This document shows, in pieces, positions 1-6,858 of a stretch of 20,933 nucleotides of DNA. The notes beneath the pieces were generated by a model, which worked only from the letters and a program-made list of their open reading frames with translations, was not told where the DNA came from and ran no database searches. The stretch lies in assembly GCA_964292325.1 (NCBI GenBank), contig CAXYVG010000066.1:1-20933 (forward strand), in the 5' to 3' direction. The stretch's first letter is position 1. Each line of letters starts with the position of its first letter. Position numbers and translations under genes: made by a program. The DNA comes from CTSoil-075 sp964292325. GTDB taxonomy: Bacteria > Bacillota > Negativicutes > DSM-13327.

Positions 1-1486
1 AGATGCACTCACCTTTTTCTTCAGTTTTACCAAACTTTAATATTTCAATTTCTTTAGCTGCTCTTTCGCACTTTATAAACTTACTATGTAATATTTTTAC
101 ATTCGATATACCTTTTTCTAAAAGTTCATTATATATTTGCTGCGCTTTTTTAACAGTATTACAAACTACAAGTATTTTATTACTTATAGCTTGTTTATTA
201 TTATCTAATAAATTTTTGCTGTTATCCATAAATTTACTATAAATTTTCTCACTATCAATTTCACTATCATAAATCTTTATATGATGTCTTTTGATGTCAT
301 TTATAAATGTTTTTTCTTCAAACTCAATGGGATATTTGCCAGTCTTCAATTGGTCCTTTATAAAAGGAGCTAACGTTGCTGTTAAAATTGCAACTTTTCC
401 CCCAAATTGATTGATAATTTTAATGCCATAAATCAAATATGCAAGTAAATCTGCTCCATACATTTGAATTTCATCAATGACTATTTTTGAATAGGATAAG
501 GTCGCAAGCTTAAGCTCATAACCCTGGTACTTAAACACAAAATCAAACAATTGATCCAAGGTTGAAATACTAAGAGGTATAGAAAGTTGTCGACTTTGAT
601 TGTGGTAGTCCATAATATCCATTTCATCTTGCTTATTATTATTATAATAATTAAGCGCATCTGAATGAAGCATCGCAAATTTCAATTCAATATGGTTCTT
701 ATCTAGAATATCTTCTTTAACTCTTTTGTATATGGAATTTATAGCCACTTTCAACGGTAATATAAAAAATCCTTTATTATTACCTATCCAATGAAGCCCT
801 GCCTCCGTTTTTCCCATGCCAGTTTGCGCAACAACCACAATATTATTATTGGTATTTTCCTTGCAAAACTGTTGAAGTTCATTCCAGTTTGAATTATAAT
901 CTTCAGTTCTCCATTTTTCTAATAACTGATCTAAACCAGAGTTTAAAAAATCATTTTTGTATTCAATTGGTATTTGGGCACTTGCACTGTAATCACATTT
1001 ATGAAGTAATCCTTTTACAAGAATTGCTTCCTTATTATCTTTTATAGCGTTTATATTGCCAATCGTTTTTCTTGTAATAGAATATATTTTAAAATTTTTC
1101 AATAAAGTTGTTATTAATTCTTTTTTGGTTTCATCTTGTATTATGGCTAAATTATCGCAATAATTATGATGATTTAAAACTGCAAATCCGACTATGTAAT
1201 AATCTTCTACATTTACAAAATCATTTTTGTTTATAAAATACAGAGATAACACATTATGTGCTATCTCTACATTTTCATTAAATTTAGTATTATTATTTAT
1301 TCTTTGCTGAAATTCTCTATTTGCTTTACCATAATCATGATATTCACAAGAAATTTTTGTAAGATCATACACCTGTTGATTTCTAATATAATTTAACGTT
1401 TGTAGGATATCAAGATTCTTCAGTAAGTCATCCGTATGTTCTCTTATGGTTTTACTAGGTTTTGCTTTATAAATAGCGAGATCCAT
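1..1486 (-). CDS. cas3: Cas3 helicase-nuclease, type I-B (partial, 3' end off window)
   Basis: Cas3 is recruited by Cascade to an R-loop, nicks the displaced strand with its HD nuclease and unwinds and degrades the DNA. About 495 residues are readable without a stop, in a frame running off the left edge. The HD domain is first: H17, the H50-D51 pair (EYHDYGKANREF), H77, H106-H107 and D165 (HKCDYSAS). The SF2 helicase follows: Walker A AQTGMGKT (220-227), DEIQ (338-341) and TAT motif III (369-371). The window ends just before the expected motif V/VI region, so about 200-350 residues are missing. The ATG has AGAGGTG about 7 nt upstream. The gene starts 11 nt after the cas5 stop and is last of the visible operon. 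Family certain from motif order; full length unknown. Confidence 0.95.
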   Translation of the reverse strand, partial: MDLAIYKAKPSKTIREHTDDLLKNLDILQTLNYIRNQQVYDLTKISCEYHDYGKANREFQQRINNNTKFNENVEIAHNVLSLYFINKNDFVNVEDYYIVGFAVLNHHNYCDNLAIIQDETKKELITTLLKNFKIYSITRKTIGNINAIKDNKEAILVKGLLHKCDYSASAQIPIEYKNDFLNSGLDQLLEKWRTEDYNSNWNELQQFCKENTNNNIVVVAQTGMGKTEAGLHWIGNNKGFFILPLKVAINSIYKRVKEDILDKNHIELKFAMLHSDALNYYNNNKQDEMDIMDYHNQSRQLSIPLSISTLDQLFDFVFKYQGYELKLATLSYSKIVIDEIQMYGADLLAYLIYGIKIINQFGGKVAILTATLAPFIKDQLKTGKYPIEFEEKTFINDIKRHHIKIYDSEIDSEKIYSKFMDNSKNLLDNNKQAISNKILVVCNTVKKAQQIYNELLEKGISNVKILHSKFIKCERAAKEIEILKFGKTEEKGECI

Positions 1487-1497
1487 AACACACCTCT

Positions 1498-2577
1498 TTA
1501 ATTAAAGTTCACTATATATGATTTATCTTTATCTATATCAAAATAAAGGTTCTCTCCACTTTCTTCTGATGAATAATTAGAGGCATATACTACTTTCTTT
1601 TTTTCAAATGTACGTTTATTATCTTTTATAGCATAATTTTTATTTAGATAATATTTCGTTCCATTAGCTGTTGTTCCTGTTCTCGATCTCAGGTTTATGT
1701 GCTGTTTTTGAACAAGATCATAATTTATATACGCAGAATATTCACTAATGATTTCATATGCTGTTTTATCTACAACATCTACAAAACAAACTTCTTTAAC
1801 ATCTACAAAATCTTCGCTTCTGCCAATTGATTTTAAATTATATATATTTTCTTTAATATCTGTCAGCGTCGCTTTATCACCCTTAATATGAAGTATTAAT
1901 TCTACATTGTTTAAGACTTCATAGTATTTAAGAGAGGTAGTGAGGCTGGCAAATTTTGAATACGGTATTTTGTATTCATTGTTCTCATAGTCTTTCAATC
2001 TATCTTTGATTGTTTTTTCTAATTCTTTTATTTGCTTTTCCCTTTTTGATACCAATTGCAGTGCTGGTGAATTTTCTTCACCAGCTTTCTTTTTTACTGC
2101 TAATGTCTTTTTACGTTTTTTTATGATCGCTAATACTTTGTCAATCCTATTCTTTTTAAAACCAGTAATTTTTTCTGATATATCCTTTATATTTCTATAT
2201 TCTTGTAATAATGTAGCATTCATAACTTCTATAGTAGTTCCATTTCTAAAACTATTCCCTTGCGGTTTCTTAGCCTTGGCCACCCTATCAAATGCTGTTG
2301 ATAATAAGTTCCCATTTTTCATCTTTACTAGAATTCCTCTATCGTCCATAATAGAGTTCAAAAAACAATAGTCTGTATATGGTTCTTTGTGCATAGATTC
2401 ATATTTACCTTGAATACTTATATCCATCGGATGATAAACTACATAACCACAGGCACTATGCAATGCACCAATTATCGTTGAAAACGGTGGCAGCGGATAA
2501 GTCATTTTATTTAAAACAGTTTCTTCTTTTTTATAATTTGCACTACTTTGCGTAAGTATAATCCTTAAAACTTCCAT
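1498..2577 (-). CDS. cas5: Cas5 (Cas5t-like) Cascade subunit with a lysine-rich insertion
   Basis: Cas5 caps the 5' handle of crRNA in Cascade. The N-terminus has the family signature: a first RAMP beta-strand (MEVLRIILTQ) followed by TYPLPPFSTIIGALH at residues 26-40, typical of the Cas5t branch found with Cst2/DevR-type Cas7. At 359 residues it is longer than the usual 220-250 of the family. Much of the excess is a Lys/Glu-rich, probably helical or coiled-coil stretch at about 130-205. The C-terminal part returns to beta-rich sequence (YYEVLNNVELILHIKGD). It starts 3 nt after the cas7 stop with GAGG 8 nt before ATG, so it is translated from the same message. Low GC like its operon partners. 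Function is firm from family and context; the role of the insertion is unknown. Confidence 0.9.
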   Translation of the reverse strand: MEVLRIILTQSSANYKKEETVLNKMTYPLPPFSTIIGALHSACGYVVYHPMDISIQGKYESMHKEPYTDYCFLNSIMDDRGILVKMKNGNLLSTAFDRVAKAKKPQGNSFRNGTTIEVMNATLLQEYRNIKDISEKITGFKKNRIDKVLAIIKKRKKTLAVKKKAGEENSPALQLVSKREKQIKELEKTIKDRLKDYENNEYKIPYSKFASLTTSLKYYEVLNNVELILHIKGDKATLTDIKENIYNLKSIGRSEDFVDVKEVCFVDVVDKTAYEIISEYSAYINYDLVQKQHINLRSRTGTTANGTKYYLNKNYAIKDNKRTFEKKKVVYASNYSSEESGENLYFDIDKDKSYIVNFN

Positions 2578-2580
2578 AAC

Positions 2581-3468
2581 TCATACCTCATAATAAGCAT
2601 TGACTTGTTCCCTTAAACCATCAAAAAACGCAGCAACACTAGTTGGTGTTAGTTCATCTTTTATTTGGCCTTCATTTTTAAAATTACCACCTTCTAATAA
2701 TGCTACATTGCAATCTTTTGCGATTCTAGCTTTTAAATCTGGTGTGATTAATAACTTATCTTCTTTTACCTTAACTACATTCTCAAAATAATGAGTTTTT
2801 CTTTCAATTAACCCACCTACAACCAATAAGGGTTCAGCATTATCTAAATTTCCTTTTACGATCAAATTAAGGTTTTCAATTGCCTCTAATATCGCAATAA
2901 CCCTATCTGCTTTTTCTTTAGGATCAGCCTCTGGTGCATCAAAATTTTCATCTGTACCAATCATCTCAAGATCAATCGTTATACTGTACATTTTTAATGT
3001 TTTATCATACTCATATTGATATGGCATAAGTCCGCATTTCCCCGCATCTGCTTGCAAATTTAAATTATTATTTTTTGCAAAATTTGATGCCAGGTGCAAA
3101 TTATTATGAAATCTTGTCTCATTTATAAAATCATCACAAGCAATGGCATCAGTTAAATAGAAAGAACTCTTTCGAATATATGTATTATCAGTCGTGTTCA
3201 TATAACCACCTTCTAAAGCTCTGCAATTAGTAGCATTAAGGGTATCTGAAACAACCTTTTGATTTACTTTTTTATCTACTACTGTTTGTAGATCATTATA
3301 CATTCCACTCTGTACCATAATAGCATTTTTCAAACTTTCTCTACTTCTTGTTGCATAACTTTTGCCATTTTTAAACACCTTCTGAACACTAGAGATATTG
3401 CCCAGACCTTCACCATAGTTAGATGTAATATTTGCTATAACCGTAAGTGTCAATGCTTTTTTATTCAT
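2581..3468 (-). CDS. cas7: Cas7 (Cst2/DevR family) Cascade backbone subunit
   Basis: Cas7 polymerises along the crRNA spacer and forms the Cascade backbone; it is the subunit that kinks every sixth base out of the guide-target duplex. The 295-residue protein opens with ALTLTVIANITSNYGEG and continues with NISSVQKVFKNGKSYATRSRES (described by parts: residues 24-45), the recognisable N-terminus of the Cst2/DevR-type Cas7 family. Length is normal. The start overlaps the cas8/cas11 stop by one base (TAATG) and has a strong GGAGG 9 nt upstream, allowing high expression as expected for the multi-copy subunit. No catalytic residues are expected. Family assignment is from motif memory and from gene order. 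Confidence 0.9.
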   Translation of the reverse strand: MNKKALTLTVIANITSNYGEGLGNISSVQKVFKNGKSYATRSRESLKNAIMVQSGMYNDLQTVVDKKVNQKVVSDTLNATNCRALEGGYMNTTDNTYIRKSSFYLTDAIACDDFINETRFHNNLHLASNFAKNNNLNLQADAGKCGLMPYQYEYDKTLKMYSITIDLEMIGTDENFDAPEADPKEKADRVIAILEAIENLNLIVKGNLDNAEPLLVVGGLIERKTHYFENVVKVKEDKLLITPDLKARIAKDCNVALLEGGNFKNEGQIKDELTPTSVAAFFDGLREQVNAYYEV

Positions 3469-3752
3469 TATTCTTTTCCTCCATTATCTTTATTAGACTC
3501 ATAATTAAGTGCATTTATAAATGTATAAGCTAGGTTTTTATTATCATCAAAATTCTCAAATAAATCGTAAGCAAAACTAAAAACGACACCCGAAAATGAT
3601 GATAACTGCAATAATATCTCGCAAAACCTCTCATAATCTTTAAAAGTTATTGCACTAATTAGCTTTTGCTTATAACTATTGACTTTATTTGCTGGAATTG
3701 TTCCTATTACTTGTTTAGCACTTGCATAAGCAGCTTTCATAGACTTGTCCAT
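3468..3752 (-). CDS. cas11: Candidate Cas11 small subunit from an internal start within cas8
   Basis: In several type I-B, I-C and I-D systems the small subunit Cas11 is made by internal translation from the 3' end of cas8 (established knowledge). Here an in-frame ATG at codon 352 of cas8 is preceded by GGAGGGG with ideal spacing (ACGGAGGGGATAAAATGG). It would give a 94-residue, mostly helical protein starting MDKSMKAAYASAKQVIG, a size and character that fit Cas11. It shares frame and stop codon with cas8. Independent production is inferred from the ribosome-binding site only. Confidence 0.7.
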   Translation of the reverse strand: MDKSMKAAYASAKQVIGTIPANKVNSYKQKLISAITFKDYERFCEILLQLSSFSGVVFSFAYDLFENFDDNKNLAYTFINALNYESNKDNGGKE

Positions 3753-4805
3753 TTTATCCCCTCCGTAAATTAATATATTAATTTTTATAAGCGTTGTAAT
3801 ATTATATGAATAATTTGATGTTGCTTTAAATAACATTTCTATTAATATATCAAGTTTTAAGTTATTCAAAATATTATCTGTTACTTCTTTTTCTAAATCT
3901 ATGTAATAATTGTCATTTACTTTATGTTTAATCTTAATGGCTTTATAATTTTCAATACCCGCAAATATTTTGATAGCAGTTTTTCGAATGAATAATGTTT
4001 CAAAATAATCTTTACTCCTATTTTTTACAATCACTTCAACATCAAAATCTATAAAATTAGAAGTTTTTTTCAAATCACCAAATAATGTACTTCTAGGATT
4101 ATCGCTATCACTAATTACATTATTTGTACCAAAAAGTTGTCTTATCGAATAGTTGTTATTTATAAAAAATGCTTCATATGATTTTGAAAATGCAAATGGA
4201 ATAAAATCAAATTCTTTTTCATCTTCAAAATTGTATGTTTTAAAATCCCAATTATACGAAATAGATTTACTTTTTTTCCCTGCATCAATATTGTAATTTT
4301 GCATTCGGCAAATATCACCTCGTTCTACAAATAAGCTGTTTGTATTTGCAAAATTCGCATATAGACTTTTTCCAGTCCTATAAGTTTCTTTAGTTAATAG
4401 CAATCTGTTATCAACGATTTTTTGTAATATTTCTTCTTTATTTTCATTAGAAAATTTAAGGTCTCCAAATACTTTTTTCATAATAACATTGGCTTTTAAC
4501 TTTTCATTAACTAATTTTACTTGTTCATCAGTAAGATTACTATTCTGTAATATTTTTTCAATTACTCTATGATGCATAGCTTCTGCAAAATAATCCACAA
4601 CAAATTGAAAATATTTTTCTTCTGTAATATTCTCATGATTGTATTCAATAGCATCATGCTCAACATTATATAAGTTAGATTCATCTTCTCCCATAGTTAC
4701 AAAATAATCAAAGTATTTTTTAAGCCCCACTATACTAGCACTATATCGCCAATCAGAAGTTTCCATTCTTGTATTAAACTTTTCATTTTCGATCATACTT
4801 TTCAT
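3468..4805 (-). CDS. cas8b: Cas8 large subunit, type I-B (Cst1-like position)
   Basis: The 445-residue product sits between cas6 and cas7, the place of the Cas8 large subunit, which recognises PAM and anchors Cascade. Sequence is weakly conserved; the call rests largely on position and on the Cst2/Cas5t type of the neighbours. The N-terminal part (METSDWRYSASIVGLKKYFDYF, residues about 14-35 in outline) is compatible with the I-B Cas8/Cst1 start. Only two cysteines are present (in DICRMQN and RFCEIL), so the CXXC-CXXC zinc motif that names the Cst1 family is absent. The final 94 residues form a helical domain with its own ribosome-binding site, see the cas11 entry. The ATG overlaps the cas6 stop as ATGA, with GAGGA about 11 nt upstream. 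An alternative start 9 bases downstream (M4) cannot be excluded. Confidence 0.8.
   Translation of the reverse strand: MKSMIENEKFNTRMETSDWRYSASIVGLKKYFDYFVTMGEDESNLYNVEHDAIEYNHENITEEKYFQFVVDYFAEAMHHRVIEKILQNSNLTDEQVKLVNEKLKANVIMKKVFGDLKFSNENKEEILQKIVDNRLLLTKETYRTGKSLYANFANTNSLFVERGDICRMQNYNIDAGKKSKSISYNWDFKTYNFEDEKEFDFIPFAFSKSYEAFFINNNYSIRQLFGTNNVISDSDNPRSTLFGDLKKTSNFIDFDVEVIVKNRSKDYFETLFIRKTAIKIFAGIENYKAIKIKHKVNDNYYIDLEKEVTDNILNNLKLDILIEMLFKATSNYSYNITTLIKINILIYGGDKMDKSMKAAYASAKQVIGTIPANKVNSYKQKLISAITFKDYERFCEILLQLSSFSGVVFSFAYDLFENFDDNKNLAYTFINALNYESNKDNGGKE
3758..3764 (-). promoter_or_regulatory. Internal ribosome-binding site in cas8 for cas11
   Basis: On the minus strand GGAGGGG lies 5 bases before the in-frame ATG at codon 352 of cas8 (7 bases counted from the GGAGG core). 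It is among the strongest Shine-Dalgarno matches of the operon, yet it lies inside a coding region, where such a purine block is otherwise rare in this AT-rich gene (it encodes the YGGDK residues). Confidence 0.7.
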
Positions 4806-5539
4806 AATGTTTCATTCCTCATTATTTCAAATAAGCCAAAGCCACTAGATTTACGACTTGAAATACCATTTGTATAAAAATAATTGAGTAATGCAATATT
4901 ACCCGTCAGAGTAAACATTCCTAATGTCACCTCGATAAATTGCGAACAGTGTCTAATTACTGTTTTTTTGCAACGTACTGGAGTCATAGAAAACCCTTCC
5001 AAAATTGAAATAGGTAAAGCCTTAGAATTAGCTATTTGTAAATTTAAGACTTCATGAAGAGCTTCATCAAATCCCTCTTTTTCATAAGAATAATAGATAT
5101 CTTTATTATCATCTTTGCTATGTTTTCTTACACAAAGAGGCGATCGAAAGATAACATTAATAGAATTTGTTGTAATCGCAGATTCCTTTTCTATTACAAT
5201 ATTTTTCACTTTCATCACATTGTCATATGCCAAAGGATATGATGTGTTTTTTTGCATTAACAACGCATTAAAAAATACAATACCAGTAGAGATATCACCC
5301 GTACGAAATGTAATATCAATTTTTCTATTCGGCACTAAGATTATATCTTTTCTAAATGTACTATTTGGTATCATCACTGCAAACGTAAATGGTTTTTCTT
5401 TTCCGATTTCATAATACGTACTAAAATGTCTGCCATGTTCATATACTGTTAGACTATGTTTAAATAGGCTCACAATAGATTTTCGATACTCCAACGTTAA
5501 TTGTTCATTTTTTAACTCTAGCTCAATTTTAAACCTCAT
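4802..5539 (-). CDS. cas6: Cas6 CRISPR RNA endoribonuclease
   Basis: Cas6 cleaves precursor crRNA within the repeats, leaving an 8-nt 5' handle, and usually stays bound to the 3' hairpin. The 245-residue protein has the double RAMP layout: a first beta-strand (MRFKIELELK), conserved histidines near 28-38 (KHSLTVYEHGRHF) that are candidates for the catalytic base, KPFTFAVMIP around 48-57, and the C-terminal glycine-rich loop GISSRKSSGFGLFEI starting near residue 225. Length is normal. It is the first gene of the operon; its promoter is 35-63 bases upstream and AAGGA lies 8 nt before ATG. Its stop overlaps the cas8 start. Besides array transcripts it is the likely processor of the mini-CRISPR RNA encoded divergently. 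Confidence 0.92.
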   Translation of the reverse strand: MRFKIELELKNEQLTLEYRKSIVSLFKHSLTVYEHGRHFSTYYEIGKEKPFTFAVMIPNSTFRKDIILVPNRKIDITFRTGDISTGIVFFNALLMQKNTSYPLAYDNVMKVKNIVIEKESAITTNSINVIFRSPLCVRKHSKDDNKDIYYSYEKEGFDEALHEVLNLQIANSKALPISILEGFSMTPVRCKKTVIRHCSQFIEVTLGMFTLTGNIALLNYFYTNGISSRKSSGFGLFEIMRNETL

Positions 5540-5548
5540 TTAAATCAT

Positions 5549-5580
5549 CCTTTAATATTGTATTGTTTAATTTATTTTAT
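5549..5580 (+). promoter_or_regulatory. Candidate Cascade operator: PAM plus partial protospacer over the cas start site
   Basis: CCT (5549-5551) is followed by TTAATATTGTATTGT (5552-5566). The mini-CRISPR spacer begins TTAATTTTGTAATGT. Thirteen of 15 positions agree and the two mismatches are at guide positions 6 and 12. Beyond position 15 similarity stops. A 29-base R-loop from 5552 would cover the -10 box and start site of the cas operon. A short match like this would be expected to allow Cascade binding but not Cas3 destruction. CCW is the PAM class known for the Clostridioides difficile I-B system, whose repeats share the GGAATGTAAAT end. Function is inference. Confidence 0.65.
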
Positions 5581-5602
5581 ATTACTTAAGGTCTAATGTC
5601 AA
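5574..5602 (-). promoter_or_regulatory. Promoter of the cas operon
   Basis: Minus strand: perfect -35 TTGACA (5602-5597), 17-base spacer, -10 TAAAAT (5579-5574). Predicted start near 5567 gives a leader of about 28 bases before the cas6 ATG. The -10 and start site lie within the candidate target of the divergently encoded mini-CRISPR RNA. Confidence 0.75.
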
Positions 5603-5639
5603 CTTTTGTATGATTTTTTTAATCTTAAAGTCTTATCTA

Positions 5640-5668
5640 TTGTTTATAGTGAGACTTTATCATATAAT
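5640..5668 (+). promoter_or_regulatory. Promoter of the mini-CRISPR RNA
   Basis: Plus strand: -35 TTGTTT (5640-5645), 17-base spacer, perfect -10 TATAAT (5663-5668). Predicted start near 5675, twelve bases before the first repeat-like sequence. Divergent to the cas promoter, with 37 bases between the two -35 boxes. The -35 matches consensus at only three positions. Confidence 0.55.
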
Positions 5669-5686
5669 ATCATGTAACAACTTTTC

Positions 5687-5716
5687 TTTTTAATCTGTCC
5701 ATCTTGGAATGTAAAT
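5687..5716 (+). repeat. Degenerate CRISPR repeat, unit 1
   Basis: Thirty bases, ending TCCATCTTGGAATGTAAAT. It has a short stem TCCA/TGGA around TCT and the 3' handle ATGTAAAT typical of clostridial type I-B repeats. The true array repeat of this organism is outside the window, so degeneracy cannot be measured. Confidence 0.6.
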
Positions 5717-5745
5717 TTAATTTTGTAATGTCATTCGTATCATTG

Positions 5746-5775
5746 TATTAAATTTATCCATATTGGAAAGTTCCA
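5746..5775 (+). repeat. Degenerate CRISPR repeat, unit 2
   Basis: Aligned without gaps to unit 1 it agrees at 20 of 30 positions. The hairpin core TCCATATTGGAA is kept and the handle end is lost (AAGTTCCA instead of ATGTAAAT). This is the pattern expected if only Cas6 recognition and the 3' cut need to be retained. Confidence 0.5.
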
Positions 5776-5811
5776 TATTATTCATTTCCCATGTATTCTA
5801 TTTAATTTTTT

Positions 5812-5870
5812 CTAGAAACAGACAATATCACTACATATATAAGATGTAAGATATTGTCTGTTTTTTCTAG
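5812..5870. terminator. Long bidirectional hairpin terminator between the WYL gene and the mini-CRISPR gene
   Basis: The arm CTAGAAACAGACAATATC (from 5812) pairs with GATATTGTCTG...TTTCTAG (to 5870), with a further inner stem TACAT/ATGTA. On the plus strand the 13-base stem is followed by a run of T within 5860-5866, ending the mini-CRISPR transcript. On the minus strand it lies just after the WYL gene stop and ends in TTTTTT as well, separating that gene from the cas operon. Confidence 0.8.
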
Positions 5871-5883
5871 TACTTTATTATTT

Positions 5884-6822
5884 CTAATACAACCCCACCA
5901 TCCTCCCCAAAGTCCCCCGAATCCTCTCCTTTAATTCCTCTGGTTCTACCACCTTCGCTAAATCACCATAACGCAGTATCCAACGTTCTATCGTCTCCAA
6001 ACCGTCTACAGTGCAACTATAAATAATAGCCTGATTCTCCACTTCTGTAATCTGCTGGTTTTTTATCCAAATACATTCTCTAACCCACTGAGAAGCAGGA
6101 TGCTCAAATCTAATTTTTACTTTATATTCGGTTTCCCCACGGAACAAATCAAATGCTTTATCCATGTCATGCGCAAAAGCCTCATCATCTTCTATATGGA
6201 AATGATCCGCTAACAGATCAACCTCCCGTACTCGATTTAGATTGAATAACCGTCTTTCCTTACGCAATTCACAAAAAGCGTATGCATACCAAGCCATATC
6301 CTTAAATGCAATTTCATAGGGACAGATGATTCTTTTCGTTATCTCTGCTCCCGGTTGCAGACTCTGATAACTAATTTGCATTTTTTGTTTTTTTCTGATT
6401 GCCAAATGAACAAGCTTTAATACCTGTTCGGATAATGGATTGGATGTAGCATCGATATGCTCTATTTTTATGTCTTCTTTACATTTTTTCTCTGCTAATA
6501 GTATTTTGGCAATAGCAGATGCCATATCAGCAGTAAATTGCGATTGATGTGGATTATCAATCATAGTTTTTAATATGCCTAAATCGATCATTTCCGCTTC
6601 CGTAAATGCTGGGACTTTCAAAAAATAATCTGCACTAAGAAAATATCCACCTCTGCAGCCATTAATGCTCATAATTGGCACATTGGCATTCATCAACTCA
6701 TTCAGATAAGCCCTCGCATTTCTCGCAGAAATATCTAATCGTTCTCCTATTGTTTTGGCAGTCAATATATTTCCTGATTGCAATAAATATATGATTTTAA
6801 AGAGGTACTTTAACTTTGTCAT
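5884..6822 (-). CDS. WYL-domain transcriptional regulator (DeoR-type HTH)
   Basis: A 312-residue cytoplasmic regulator. Residues 1-60 form a winged helix (KTIGERLDISARNARAYLNEL recognition region, then GCRGGYFL wing). The WYL domain spans about 140-225 with WYA at 178-180 and NLNRVRE at 195-201, the arginine-rich ligand-binding strand. A WCX-type C-terminal extension follows (about 232-312). Such proteins often bind nucleic-acid-like or nucleotide ligands and control defence islands, CRISPR loci or stress genes. The gene reads toward the cas operon but a strong terminator and a separate cas promoter intervene, so control of cas is possible but unproven. Its own promoter carries an operator-like motif. 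AAGGA lies 9 nt before ATG. Base composition resembles the chromosome rather than the AT-rich cas block. Confidence 0.88.
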   Translation of the reverse strand: MTKLKYLFKIIYLLQSGNILTAKTIGERLDISARNARAYLNELMNANVPIMSINGCRGGYFLSADYFLKVPAFTEAEMIDLGILKTMIDNPHQSQFTADMASAIAKILLAEKKCKEDIKIEHIDATSNPLSEQVLKLVHLAIRKKQKMQISYQSLQPGAEITKRIICPYEIAFKDMAWYAYAFCELRKERRLFNLNRVREVDLLADHFHIEDDEAFAHDMDKAFDLFRGETEYKVKIRFEHPASQWVRECIWIKNQQITEVENQAIIYSCTVDGLETIERWILRYGDLAKVVEPEELKERIRGTLGRMVGLY

Positions 6823-6842
6823 AAACTACCATCCTTATCTAA

Positions 6843-6851
6843 GTTATAACA
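6843..6851 (-). promoter_or_regulatory. Extended -10 promoter of the WYL gene
   Basis: Minus strand TGT-TATAAC (6851-6843), an extended -10 (TGN before TATAAC) about 20 bases before the ATG. No good -35 is present at 17 bases, which would suit an extended -10 or activated promoter. An operator-like GCGCATTATTTG (plus strand 6859-6870) falls in the spacer position. Confidence 0.4.
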
Positions 6852-6858
6852 TACAATA

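Larger units (their letters stand above)
5675..5866 (+). ncRNA. Candidate Cas-regulating mini-CRISPR RNA (CreR/CreA class)
   Basis: A transcript of about 190 bases is predicted from its own promoter to a strong terminator. It would contain repeat-like unit 1 (5687-5716), a 29-base spacer (5717-5745), repeat-like unit 2 (5746-5775) and the terminator hairpin. Unit 1 ends in TTGGAATGTAAAT, giving a standard 8-base handle ATGTAAAT. The spacer start matches the cas operon start site next to a CCT PAM with mismatches at positions 6 and 12 only. CreR and CreA RNAs are known as solitary degenerate repeat-spacer-repeat genes near cas operons that redirect Cascade to repress a promoter. A role as cas autorepressor is inferred; no toxin-type CreT partner was seen. 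An alternative is a chance relic of an old array. Confidence 0.6.

Noticed and set aside
3..242. Plus-strand open frame at the left edge, and others opposite the cas genes (2006-2371, 2600-2791, 5054-5414).
   Set aside because: They lie antisense to clearly coding cas genes, have no ribosome-binding sites and give low-complexity hydrophobic translations.
481..678. Short minus-strand open frame inside cas3, suggesting a frameshift.
   Set aside because: The cas3 frame itself was read through this stretch without interruption; the short frame is a shadow.
5594..5601. Second match of the mini-CRISPR spacer (TAATGTCA, guide positions 10-17) with the -35 region of the cas promoter.
   Set aside because: It is outside the seed, has no matching guide start or PAM in register, and eight bases can occur by chance in AT-rich DNA. 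The match at 5552 explains the spacer better.
5671..5811. A CreT-like toxin gene accompanying the mini-CRISPR RNA.
   Set aside because: No short ORF with a ribosome-binding site and no separate small transcription unit could be seen between the cas promoter and the terminator; the cas promoter itself is the matched target.
5540..5880. A true CRISPR array.
   Set aside because: Only two repeat-like units are present, 59 bases apart and 20 of 30 identical; that is not an adaptive array.
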